Of a stretch of 5,647 nucleotides of DNA, positions 1 to 5,499 are shown piece after piece; the stretch's first letter is position 1; every line of letters begins with the position of its first letter. Under the pieces are notes generated by a model that saw only the letters and a program-made list of their open reading frames with translations, had not been told where the DNA came from and did not search any database. Where the stretch lies: assembly GCA_902490315.1 (NCBI GenBank), contig CABUDK010000055.1, positions 1 through 5,647 of the forward strand, given 5' to 3'. Origin of the DNA: an uncultured Porphyromonas sp. (GTDB lineage: Bacteria > Bacteroidota > Bacteroidia > Bacteroidales > Porphyromonadaceae). A program made the position numbers and the translations under genes.

Positions 1-251
1 TAGCCATCGCTCAGATCATGCAGGGGCAGTACGCAGATGCTACACGCACCCTCGCTGCTGTCGCACAGCCCAATGGCGAGACCGCTTACCTCAAGGCAGT
101 CGTCGCAGCTCGCACGAACGATCTGCAGGCCCTCGTTAGCAACCTCCGCTCAGCTATCGAGCAGGATCGCAGTTACGCACAGCGTGCACAGCGTGACCTC
201 GAGTTTGCAGCCTTCAGCCAGACACCTGAGTTCGTCGCTCTGGTCAAGTAA
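1..251 (+). CDS. C-terminal fragment of a TPR-like repeat protein (5' end outside window)
   Basis: The reading frame is open from base 3 to the TAA at 249-251 and gives 82 residues with no convincing internal start, so this is the tail of a longer gene. The visible part is Ala-rich and helical. A segment with GQYADATRTL looks like the first helix of a tetratricopeptide-type hairpin. It is followed by AYLKAVVAAR and NLRSAIEQD, which fit a second helix pair, and then by a short tail ending in FVALVK. TPR-like tails usually mediate protein-protein contacts. From memory, similar tails end some Bacteroidales envelope or fimbria-associated OmpA-type proteins, but nothing here proves that. The gene is convergent with hemW and ends just before a strong hairpin. 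The coding call is well supported by the clean frame and the terminator; the function is unknown. Confidence 0.75.
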   Translation, partial: AIAQIMQGQYADATRTLAAVAQPNGETAYLKAVVAARTNDLQALVSNLRSAIEQDRSYAQRAQRDLEFAAFSQTPEFVALVK

Positions 252-261
252 TCCAACAGGT

Positions 262-281
262 GTGACGTAACAGAGCGTCAC
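262..281 (+). other. Small hairpin between stop codon and terminator
   Basis: GTGACG (262-267) can pair with CGTCAC (276-281) around an 8-base loop. It lies ten bases after the stop of the first gene and just before the larger hairpin at 294-329. It may be a 3' UTR stabilising structure or part of the termination region. There is no T-tract directly after it, so it is unlikely to terminate alone. Confidence 0.4.
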
Positions 282-293
282 TCCCCAACTCAC

Positions 294-340
294 GAGAGGA
301 GCTACCCGCCTAGACGGATAGCTCCTCTCTCGTTATTTGT
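294..340 (+). terminator. Intrinsic terminator between convergent genes, possibly bidirectional
   Basis: GAGAGGAGCTA (294-304) pairs perfectly with TAGCTCCTCTC (319-329), an 11-bp stem. The 14-base loop could close further through CCG (306-308) with CGG (315-317). On the plus strand the stem is followed by TCGTTATTTGT, a moderate rather than perfect U-tract. It lies between the stop of the plus-strand gene (251) and the stop of minus-strand hemW (370), the expected place for a shared terminator. On the minus strand the sequence after the stem is not T-rich, so termination of hemW transcripts here is less certain. Confidence 0.75.
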
Positions 341-369
341 AACAAATGTAGTTGTCGGCTGGCGGGGAG

Positions 370-1485
370 CTAGCAGAGCGCTGCGCAGATACGGTCGCAC
401 CAGATCAGCCCGTCGTGCGTCAGGCGCAGGTGGTCATCGGCAGTGTGGGTGAGTAGTCCTTGCTCGAGCCACGGTGTGGCACGCTCCATAAGCGGGACTC
501 CTCGTAGCTCTGGCCGACGGAGGTTGATACCACGATAGGTGCGGAGCCCCAGCATGACACACTCTTCGTATAGCTCGGTCGGTGAGAGCCACTCCTCATC
601 AGCAATTGGGAGCGTACCCTGCTGCAGGCGCTCTATATATAGGTGTATGTCGGAGACGTTCCACCAGCGATGCCCTGCCGTGTAGCTATGCGCGCTGGGT
701 CCTAGCCCCAGATAAGGCGTGCCGTCCCAATAAGCGCTATTGTGCTGAGAAGCAAAGCCTGGGCGTGCCCAGTTGGACAGTTCGTAATGGGTAAAGCCTG
801 CATCCCGACAGGCTGCGACCAGCGCATAGTACTGCGCCACGTAGGTCTCTTCGCTCGAGGGTGTCACCGCTCCGCACTCCCTCATGCGATCCAACCGTGT
901 ACCTGGCTCATAGGTCAAGCCATAAGCAGAGAGGTGCTTCACGGGAAGTGCCAACGCATGCGCCAAGCTTTCCTTCCAATCCCGCTCATACGTCTCGGGT
1001 AGCGCAAAGATCAGATCGATGCTCACATTGCTAATGCCCGCTTGTCGTATGTAGTCGATCGCTCTCTCGGCTTGAGCTGCAGAGTGTCGGCGATGTAAGA
1101 AGCGCAGCGTCTCATCGCTCCAGCTCTGCACGCCTAGGCTGATGCGGTTGAATCCTAGCTGCGCCACTCCCCTAGCCCACTCAGGCGACACATCCTCGGG
1201 GTTTGCCTCGATGGTTATCTCGATCGCCTTATCTAGTGTCCAGAGCGAGCGGATATGCATCATCAGTCGCTCTAGAAGCGGGAGCGGAAGGCTACTAGGC
1301 GTACCTCCGCCAAGGTAGATGGTGCGAGGAGCTGTAAACCACTGCTCCTTGTCGTGGTAGATCGTTAGTTCACAGCAGAGCGCCTCGACGAAGGCACTCT
1401 GTAGCGACAAGTCGCTCTGAGAGTAGAAGTCGCAATAGATGCATCGTGTGGGACAAAACGGAATATGCAGGTAGAGTCCCCACAT
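370..1485 (-). CDS. hemW: Radical SAM heme chaperone HemW (coproporphyrinogen oxidase-like)
   Basis: This 371-residue protein has the normal length for HemW. Visible motifs are the radical SAM cluster-binding CxxxCxxC near the N-terminus (C11, C15, C18, in CPTRCIYCDF), the SAM-binding GGGTPS at 59-64, IEANPE at 92-97, ISLGVQSW at 115-122 and the HNxxYW block at 248-253 followed by a Gly-rich YLGLGPSAHSY. The residue two after the third Cys is Phe20. True oxygen-independent coproporphyrinogen oxidase HemN has a further Cys there (CxxxCxxCxC), so this is HemW rather than HemN. Family knowledge: HemW is a cytoplasmic [4Fe-4S] protein that binds heme and delivers it to hemoproteins such as respiratory enzymes. 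Older annotations often call it coproporphyrinogen III oxidase. It is the second gene of a leftward operon, one base after the preceding stop codon. An AAAGAAG stretch (1490-1496), formed by the last codons of the upstream gene, may act as its ribosome site. The ATG start is fixed by the family N-terminus MWGLYLHIPFC. Confidence 0.93.
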   Translation of the reverse strand: MWGLYLHIPFCPTRCIYCDFYSQSDLSLQSAFVEALCCELTIYHDKEQWFTAPRTIYLGGGTPSSLPLPLLERLMMHIRSLWTLDKAIEITIEANPEDVSPEWARGVAQLGFNRISLGVQSWSDETLRFLHRRHSAAQAERAIDYIRQAGISNVSIDLIFALPETYERDWKESLAHALALPVKHLSAYGLTYEPGTRLDRMRECGAVTPSSEETYVAQYYALVAACRDAGFTHYELSNWARPGFASQHNSAYWDGTPYLGLGPSAHSYTAGHRWWNVSDIHLYIERLQQGTLPIADEEWLSPTELYEECVMLGLRTYRGINLRRPELRGVPLMERATPWLEQGLLTHTADDHLRLTHDGLIWCDRICAALC

Positions 1486-1486
1486 A

Positions 1487-3070
1487 CTACTTCTTTAGCT
1501 CATGAGAGTTGTAGTAAAGCGCCCCCGCCGAGAGCTTGCCTGTATGTCCACTAAATGTAGCGGGCTCTATAAAGAACTCGACCAAGACATCCTCTGGTAG
1601 AAAGTCCTGCGAGATGGTCGCCGAGCGCCCCGCGAGGTTTTGTCCAAGTAACACTAGAGGGCAGTCAAGATGCGATCCGTAGAGACGGTAGTAGAGATTG
1701 AAAGAGTGTCCCGTTGGCTCCTGGAGATCATAGTTCCAGGTAATGGTTAGCTTCTTTCCTTCATCTACTATTTCTTCAATCTTTGCCATACCAAAGGGGA
1801 TACGAGGCTCGGCCCCGAAGGTGGGACGACGTGTCGGCAGGAGCATCAGGTCCTGACGCTCAGCGGGTAGCTGATCGTACATCTGCAAGAACTGCTCAGC
1901 GCGATAGTAGCTCACCCCTGAGAGTCCATAATGCGCCACCGTGTCAAGCTGATTGTAGATGTCTTGTAGCTTCCAGCGAGAATTGTCATAGAGCCGATAG
2001 ACGCCTAGCCCCGCTACTATAGGTCCGTGGGGAGCAATGCGCTTAGCCCAGTCCGCTATGTAGTAGTTGAAGTGTTTATCCTTGTAATAAATCATCGGCA
2101 CGATAAAGTCCACAATGCCACGCTGAAACCATACGAGCGGATCTTGCGATACATCTTCCTTGCAGAAGTACCCTCCAGGAGCTGGCTTAGGCAACTTCTG
2201 ATACTTGCCGATGCAAGCTGTCGAGAGAGCCACCTCGGGTGCTACTTCCTGTAGCGTGCGGTGGAGCGTATCGATCATAGCCGTCACATTAGCCTCACGC
2301 CATGCCATGCGAGGCAAACGCTCAGGATTCATACGCTGGAAGCTCTTGAGATCGTTAAACTTACTCGGTCCATCGGGATAGCGGATGTAGTCTAGGTGTA
2401 CGCCATCCACATCGTAGCGCGTGACTAAGTCGCGCACTAGCTGAGCCATATGTGTACGTACAGCAGGCTGCGCTGGATCCATAAACCATGCGTTACCCTG
2501 GCGGATGCATAGCTCGGGATGCGCTGCATAGAAGCCCTTACCCTGCTTAGCTAGCGAACGCACATGATCTTGCGTACCTAGCGGATAGACCACCATCCAG
2601 GCATGTACACTCATACCACGATGATGGCAAGCATCGACAGCATACTGGAGAGGGTCGTAACCATTCGGTAGCGTGCCCGTTTTGCTGATCGTAGGAGAGA
2701 GTGGCTCGAGACTACTTGGATAGAGCAGATCCCCACGCAGACGTACCTGTAGGAAGACCGTATTGATCCCCGCCTGCACAAAAGCATCTAGCATCTTGTC
2801 CAGGGACTTCTGTTGCTGTACCATGCCAGAGTTAGTATCTGCAGAGACTTTCGGCCAGTCCAGCCCCCAGATGGTGGTGAGCCATACAGCTCGCATCTCT
2901 GCTCCAGGCAGCTGGGGAACCGAGTAAGCGACATCACTGATACTGCACTCGGGCAACTCGACATGAGGTCTCCGTGGTGTGGCTTGACGTGTGCCGCACT
3001 GGCTAAGGAAAAGTAGCGTCAGCAACAACACTGCTGACCGATAAAGTATGGAGGCAAGTCTCTTAGGCAT
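1487..3070 (-). CDS. GHL10/DUF187-family glycoside hydrolase-like lipoprotein
   Basis: The 527-residue protein starts with a lipoprotein signal: positive MPKR, a hydrophobic stretch at about 8-22, and lipobox LSQC with the lipidated Cys at 25. The body (about 58-410) is the GHL10 (DUF187, PF02638) type TIM-barrel. It opens with EMRAVWLTTIWGLDWP, has AGINTVFLQVR at 100-110, and carries the hallmark VDGVHLDYIRYP at 221-232, whose Asp227 is a likely active-site acid. A further barrel strand, DFIVPMIYY, is at 321-329. Residues about 425-522 look like a fibronectin III-type beta domain (KLTITWNYDL, FNLYYRLYG). E. coli DigH (YddW), of the same family, is an outer-membrane lipoprotein that cleaves denuded peptidoglycan glycan strands. 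A cell-wall role here is inferred from that. The residues after Cys25 (GTRQATPRR) lack the acidic surface-export signal of Bacteroidota lipoproteins, so a periplasm-facing location is more likely. It is the first gene of the operon with hemW. A TACCTTTG promoter element lies 26 bases upstream of the ATG, supporting this start. Confidence 0.88.
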   Translation of the reverse strand: MPKRLASILYRSAVLLLTLLFLSQCGTRQATPRRPHVELPECSISDVAYSVPQLPGAEMRAVWLTTIWGLDWPKVSADTNSGMVQQQKSLDKMLDAFVQAGINTVFLQVRLRGDLLYPSSLEPLSPTISKTGTLPNGYDPLQYAVDACHHRGMSVHAWMVVYPLGTQDHVRSLAKQGKGFYAAHPELCIRQGNAWFMDPAQPAVRTHMAQLVRDLVTRYDVDGVHLDYIRYPDGPSKFNDLKSFQRMNPERLPRMAWREANVTAMIDTLHRTLQEVAPEVALSTACIGKYQKLPKPAPGGYFCKEDVSQDPLVWFQRGIVDFIVPMIYYKDKHFNYYIADWAKRIAPHGPIVAGLGVYRLYDNSRWKLQDIYNQLDTVAHYGLSGVSYYRAEQFLQMYDQLPAERQDLMLLPTRRPTFGAEPRIPFGMAKIEEIVDEGKKLTITWNYDLQEPTGHSFNLYYRLYGSHLDCPLVLLGQNLAGRSATISQDFLPEDVLVEFFIEPATFSGHTGKLSAGALYYNSHELKK

Positions 3071-3095
3071 CGCTCTTGGGAATTGATAGATGCCA

Positions 3096-3103
3096 CAAAG
3101 GTA
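3096..3103 (-). promoter_or_regulatory. Bacteroidota-type -7 promoter element for the lipoprotein-hemW operon
   Basis: On the minus strand the bases read TACCTTTG, a full match to the TAnnTTTG -7 consensus of Bacteroidota primary sigma factors. It ends 25 bases before the ATG at 3070, which would give a 5' UTR of about 20 bases. No TTG -33 element is visible at the usual 19-21 base spacing. The sequence before the ATG (CCCAAGAGCG) has no clear Shine-Dalgarno, which is usual for this phylum. Confidence 0.6.
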
Positions 3104-3285
3104 CTAAATCGTAGCTAGAGGCTAGTGCATTGGTTAGGTACGCCACCGCTCACGACGTATGAGCCTCAGTAGGTACGCACGGCCCGAACGCACCGATGAA
3201 TCACGTCAGCACCACCAACTCTCTACTCATCAAGACATTAGAAAAACTTGTAATGGAACTTACGTGTGTTAGTTAGCCTAGACGC

Positions 3286-3315
3286 TTGTTTATTCAATTA
3301 AATGTCGTATCTTTG
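3286..3315 (+). promoter_or_regulatory. Promoter of the tRNA-Pro gene
   Basis: A TTG -33 element (3286-3288) is followed after 19 bases by TATCTTTG (3308-3315), a full match to the Bacteroidota TAnnTTTG -7 element. This is the only promoter in the window with both halves present at standard spacing, as expected for a strongly expressed stable RNA. Transcription should begin near 3320, leaving a leader of about 50 bases before the mature tRNA at 3372 that would be removed by RNase P. Confidence 0.8.
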
Positions 3316-3371
3316 CACCACGAACGGCACGAAGGGGGCTTTCCTCCCCATATCGCACCGCTCAAAAGCTT

Positions 3372-3446
3372 CGGGGTGTAGCGCAGTCCGGTTAGCGCAC
3401 CTGCTTTGGGAGCAGGGGGTCCCAGGTTCGAATCCTGGTACCCCGA
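3372..3446 (+). tRNA. tRNA-Pro (anticodon TGG)
   Basis: A complete cloverleaf can be drawn. The acceptor stem CGGGGTG (3372-3378) pairs with TACCCCG (3439-3445), including one G-U pair, with discriminator A3446. The D stem GCGC (3381-3384) pairs with GCGC (3395-3398) around a loop containing GG. The anticodon stem CCTGC (3400-3404) pairs with GCAGG (3412-3416) around loop TTTGGGA, placing the anticodon TGG at 3407-3409. The variable loop is 5 bases. The T stem CCAGG (3422-3426) pairs with CCTGG (3434-3438) around TTCGAAT. The anticodon UGG reads proline CCA and, by wobble, other CCN codons. The C1 start is typical of bacterial tRNA-Pro. The 3' CCA is not encoded (the genome continues CAG), so maturation needs 3' endonuclease cleavage, for example by the RNase Z encoded downstream, plus CCA addition. 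Confidence 0.97.
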
Positions 3447-3457
3447 CAGATAAGCTA

Positions 3458-3498
3458 AAATGACAATAGAGTGGCAATTGCCACTCTATTGTCGTTTA
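3458..3498 (+). terminator. Terminator of the tRNA-Pro transcript (near-perfect palindrome)
   Basis: GACAATAGAGTGGC (3462-3475) pairs without mismatch with GCCACTCTATTGTC (3480-3493) around an AATT tetraloop, so the 32 bases 3462-3493 are a perfect palindrome. The stem extends outward through a T-G wobble and three A-T pairs (3458-3461 with 3494-3497), giving an A-run before and GTTTATA after. It begins 12 bases after the tRNA 3' end, the expected place for an intrinsic terminator. The symmetry allows it to work on both strands. Confidence 0.88.
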
Positions 3499-3500
3499 TA

Positions 3501-3510
3501 GCACTAGTGC
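3501..3510. repeat. 10-bp perfect palindrome GCACTAGTGC
   Basis: GCACTAGTGC is fully self-complementary and lies 7 bases after the tRNA terminator and about 70 bases before the hbd -7 element. It is too short to be a useful RNA terminator. It could be a dimeric regulator site for the hbd operon or a chance sequence; the sequence alone does not decide. Confidence 0.35.
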
Positions 3511-3518
3511 TACTAGGA

Positions 3519-3576
3519 TCTAACTTCTAACCTCTAATCTCTAACCTCTATCTCCCTCCCCCTCTAATCTCTTTTT
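3519..3576 (+). repeat. Degenerate 7-bp tandem repeats (TCTAAYY) in a G-free pyrimidine-rich tract
   Basis: Four 7-base units follow each other in register: TCTAACT (3519), TCTAACC (3526), TCTAATC (3533) and TCTAACC (3540), then a partial TCTATCT (3547). After a C-rich interruption another TCTAATC appears at 3563, two bases out of register. No G occurs on the plus strand from 3518 to 3577, and the tract ends in five T (3572-3576). It sits directly upstream of the -7 element of the hbd promoter and occupies the place of its -33 element. The repeat is visible directly; any regulatory effect is inference. Confidence 0.8.
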
Positions 3577-3578
3577 CG

Positions 3579-3586
3579 TACCTTTG
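3579..3586 (+). promoter_or_regulatory. -7 promoter element for the hbd-rnz operon
   Basis: TACCTTTG matches the TAnnTTTG consensus fully and is identical to the element of the divergent lipoprotein operon. It ends 25 bases before the hbd ATG, giving a short 5' UTR of about 20 bases that includes AAAGAA just before the start. No TTG lies at the usual -33 spacing, where the sequence is C/T-rich repeat DNA. This promoter may therefore be weak, activator-dependent or read by another sigma factor. Confidence 0.6.
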
Positions 3587-3611
3587 ATCCTGCAAGAGAG
3601 ACTATAAAGAA

Positions 3612-4526
3612 ATGACAAACGATACTTCTACCCAGCGTGATACTGCGGCGGTCGGCTACGACAAGAAGGTAGCCGTCGTAGGTGCCGGCTCCATGGGGCG
3701 CAGCATAGCCATCTGCCTGGCCATGCATCATATACCTACCGTCATACAGGCACGATCTTTGGATCGGCAGAAGCGGGCTATTCCACTCCTCGAGCAGTCA
3801 CTGGCAGAGTGTGGCGAGCTCTTCGACTGGAGCGAAGAGGAGCAGCAGGAGTTGCTCAGCCGCATCAAGGTGACTGTGGACAATGCCGACATTGTCTCCG
3901 CCAACCTCGTCATAGAGGCGACCAGTGGCACCCTAGAGGAGCACAAAGACCTCTACCGCGACCTCGATGCTGTCCTCAGCGAAGGAACGATCATTGCTTC
4001 GATCACTTCATCGATCAGCATCACGGAGCTAGGCAACGCTACACAGCGTCCATCGCTTGTGGCAGGGATGCACTTCTTCAACCCCGTACCGCTCATCGAC
4101 CTTGTCGAGATCGTCTCGTCACAGCACACTTCGCAAGAGACGCTAGAGCAGATACAAGAGCTGTGCGATGCGATGGGCAAGGATACGGTCTACGTCGAGG
4201 ACTCGCCAGGATACATCGTCAATCGTATGCTCATACCGATGATCAACGAGGCGATCACCGAGCTGGCTCAAGGCATCGGCTCTATCGAAGATATAGACCG
4301 TGCGATGCGCATCGGTGCTAGTCACCCGATGGGTCCACTAGAGCTGGCAGACTGGATCGGGCTAGACACCTGCCTGGAGATCTTGGAGGGACTCTTCGCA
4401 GAGTTTATGGATAGCAAGTATCGTCCGCACCCACTACTACGTAGGAAGGTGCGCGCCGGACAGCTCGGTCGCAAGGTAGGTGTGGGGTTCTACCGCTACA
4501 ATCAAGAGGAAGAGGAGCAGTCATAA
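3612..4526 (+). CDS. hbd: 3-hydroxybutyryl-CoA dehydrogenase (3-hydroxyacyl-CoA dehydrogenase family)
   Basis: The enzyme interconverts acetoacetyl-CoA and (S)-3-hydroxybutyryl-CoA with a nicotinamide cofactor, a cytoplasmic step of butyrate-type fermentation. The 304 residues comprise an N-terminal Rossmann domain (about 18-200) and a C-terminal helical domain (about 201-296). The dinucleotide loop is GAGSMG (24-29). By alignment from memory with the human and clostridial enzymes, the catalytic set is intact: Ser133, His154 (in GMHFFNPVP), Glu166 and Asn204 (in SPGYIVNR). The C-terminal domain carries SHPMGPLELADWIGLD (237-252) and ends with LGRKVGVGFYRY. The protein is about 20 residues longer than the usual 282, through an N-terminal Thr/Asp-rich extension of about 16 residues and an acidic EEEEEQS tail. 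Odd points are Ala47-Arg48 in place of the usual acidic residue after the second beta strand, Gly106 in place of Glu, and Ile131 in place of Asn in ASNTSS. The ATG is supported by the promoter 26 bases upstream. rnz follows after 31 bases. Confidence 0.92.
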   Translation: MTNDTSTQRDTAAVGYDKKVAVVGAGSMGRSIAICLAMHHIPTVIQARSLDRQKRAIPLLEQSLAECGELFDWSEEEQQELLSRIKVTVDNADIVSANLVIEATSGTLEEHKDLYRDLDAVLSEGTIIASITSSISITELGNATQRPSLVAGMHFFNPVPLIDLVEIVSSQHTSQETLEQIQELCDAMGKDTVYVEDSPGYIVNRMLIPMINEAITELAQGIGSIEDIDRAMRIGASHPMGPLELADWIGLDTCLEILEGLFAEFMDSKYRPHPLLRRKVRAGQLGRKVGVGFYRYNQEEEEQS

Positions 4527-4557
4527 CAGTAGACCCGTTTTTTACACTAAGCTTGAG

Positions 4558-5469
4558 ATGCAAGTCAAGATCCTCGGCTGCGGCTCTGCACGTCCTACAC
4601 GACATCATCTACCGTCAGCGCAAGTGCTGACCGTCGCAGGGCATCACTACCTCATAGATGCTGGCGAAGGCGCGCAGCACTCGCTCATCCTGGCGGGCTA
4701 TAAGATCACGCAGCTGGAGGCGCTCTTTATCTCGCACGCTCATGGGGATCACAGCTTCGGACTGCCGGGGCTGCTCACCTCTATGGCACACGTAGGGCGC
4801 ACGAAGCCACTCACCATCGTGACAACAGCCGAGGTAGCTGAGTACATACGCTACATCGAAGAGCATCACATCGAGGAGAGTTCCTACGAACTCTCTGTGA
4901 CCATTGCTCCGAGCGACGAGGTTAGCCCGTCCATCTACTCCGACCCCTGGCTGCAGGTCGACACGTTGCCGCTACGGCACCGAACGAACGCCATCGGCTT
5001 CCTTTGCCGTGAGCACTGTATGCCGAGGAGGATAGATCCTGTGGCTACCGACTTTTATCAAATCCCCCACACCGCTATGCATGCCCTGCAAATGGGGCTA
5101 GACTACGTGCCTCAAGGTGGCGGGCGCATCATTCCCAATCGTGAGCTGACGAAGCCAGGGCGCCCGTCTCGCGCCTACGCCTATCTCTCAGACACGCTCC
5201 CAGCGTGGCATCTGGTAGAGCAGATACGAGGTGCGGACCTTCTCTACCACGAGAGTACCTACAGTGAGGAGTTTCGTGATCGTGCGGAGACTTACGGGCA
5301 CTCGACAGCACGACAAGCCGCTGAGGTAGCACAGGCGGCCAAGGTTGGTCAACTGCTCTTGGGGCATTACTCAGGTCGCTATGACGACCTGTCGACGTTG
5401 CTTAGTGAGGCTCAAGAGGTCTTTCCCAATAGCTGTGCAACCCAAGAGGGAGATCTATACGAAGTATAA
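4558..5469 (+). CDS. rnz: Ribonuclease Z (tRNA 3'-endonuclease, short form)
   Basis: RNase Z is a cytoplasmic zinc-dependent beta-lactamase-fold nuclease that cuts tRNA precursors after the discriminator base. The 303 residues match the usual length of the bacterial short form. Visible features are ILGCGSARPTRHH at 5-17, IDAGEGAQ at 33-40, and the zinc motif HAHGDH (His60, His62, Asp64, His65) followed by SFGLPGLL. The remaining ligands and conserved residues are His141 in LRHRTNAIGF, Asp212 in YLSDT, HEST at 231-234, His248 in YGHST and His270 in LLGHYSGRY. The frame is open further upstream into hbd, but the family N-terminus begins at MQVKILGCG, so the ATG at 4558 is chosen. This removes an overlap with hbd and leaves a 31-base gap containing a T6 run. 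There is no clear promoter in that gap, so co-transcription with hbd is likely. The tRNA-Pro gene about 1.1 kb upstream lacks CCA and would be a typical substrate. Confidence 0.95.
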   Translation: MQVKILGCGSARPTRHHLPSAQVLTVAGHHYLIDAGEGAQHSLILAGYKITQLEALFISHAHGDHSFGLPGLLTSMAHVGRTKPLTIVTTAEVAEYIRYIEEHHIEESSYELSVTIAPSDEVSPSIYSDPWLQVDTLPLRHRTNAIGFLCREHCMPRRIDPVATDFYQIPHTAMHALQMGLDYVPQGGGRIIPNRELTKPGRPSRAYAYLSDTLPAWHLVEQIRGADLLYHESTYSEEFRDRAETYGHSTARQAAEVAQAAKVGQLLLGHYSGRYDDLSTLLSEAQEVFPNSCATQEGDLYEV

Positions 5470-5499
5470 CGCTTTGCACGAAACGCCGTTGACAGAACC

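Larger units (their letters stand above)
3071..3371. other. Non-coding divergent region upstream of the lipoprotein gene and tRNA-Pro
   Basis: These 301 bases hold no supported protein gene. The left edge carries the minus-strand promoter (3096-3103) and the right part carries the tRNA promoter (3286-3315) and leader. Between them is a 9-bp direct repeat, TAGGTACGC, at 3135-3143 and 3170-3178 (35 bases apart). There is also an unsupported 26-codon frame at 3196-3276. The tRNA leader contains a weak G-rich/C-rich hairpin (GGGG 3334-3337 with CCCC 3346-3349). I see no riboswitch or mobile-element end. Confidence 0.6.

Noticed and set aside
742..1002. Open frames on the plus strand opposite hemW and the lipoprotein gene, such as this one
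   Set aside because: They lie antisense to genes with clear family motifs and have no recognisable domain or translation signals.
370..1485. Identification as a true oxygen-independent coproporphyrinogen oxidase (HemN)
   Set aside because: The extra Cys after the CxxxCxxC motif is Phe20, and the length and C-terminal part fit HemW.
3196..3276. 26-codon frame starting MNHVSTTNSLL in the intergenic region
   Set aside because: There is no ribosome site or promoter element before it, it is very short, and it runs up to the tRNA promoter; chance is the simpler explanation.
3809..4321. Long alternative frame (170 codons) inside hbd
   Set aside because: Its Arg/His/Cys-rich composition is typical of a shifted reading of a GC-rich gene, and hbd in the main frame has all its catalytic motifs.
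4536..4542. T-run between hbd and rnz as a terminator
   Set aside because: No GC-rich stem precedes the T-run, so it lacks the structure needed for intrinsic termination.
4480..4557. Possible upstream start of rnz, overlapping the 3' end of hbd
   Set aside because: The extra 26 residues (MWGSTATIKR...) do not resemble the RNase Z N-terminus and are the hbd coding sequence read in another frame; the family start is the ATG at 4558.
5190..5195. SDT in place of the more widespread GDT motif of RNase Z
   Set aside because: The metal-binding Asp is kept and, from memory, Ser at this place occurs in other Bacteroidota RNase Z proteins, so it is not evidence of altered function.
5489..5494. TTGACA resembling an E. 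coli -35 element before the flippase-like gene
   Set aside because: There is no matching -10 at the right spacing and the ATG follows within six bases; Bacteroidota promoters use TAnnTTTG, which is absent here.
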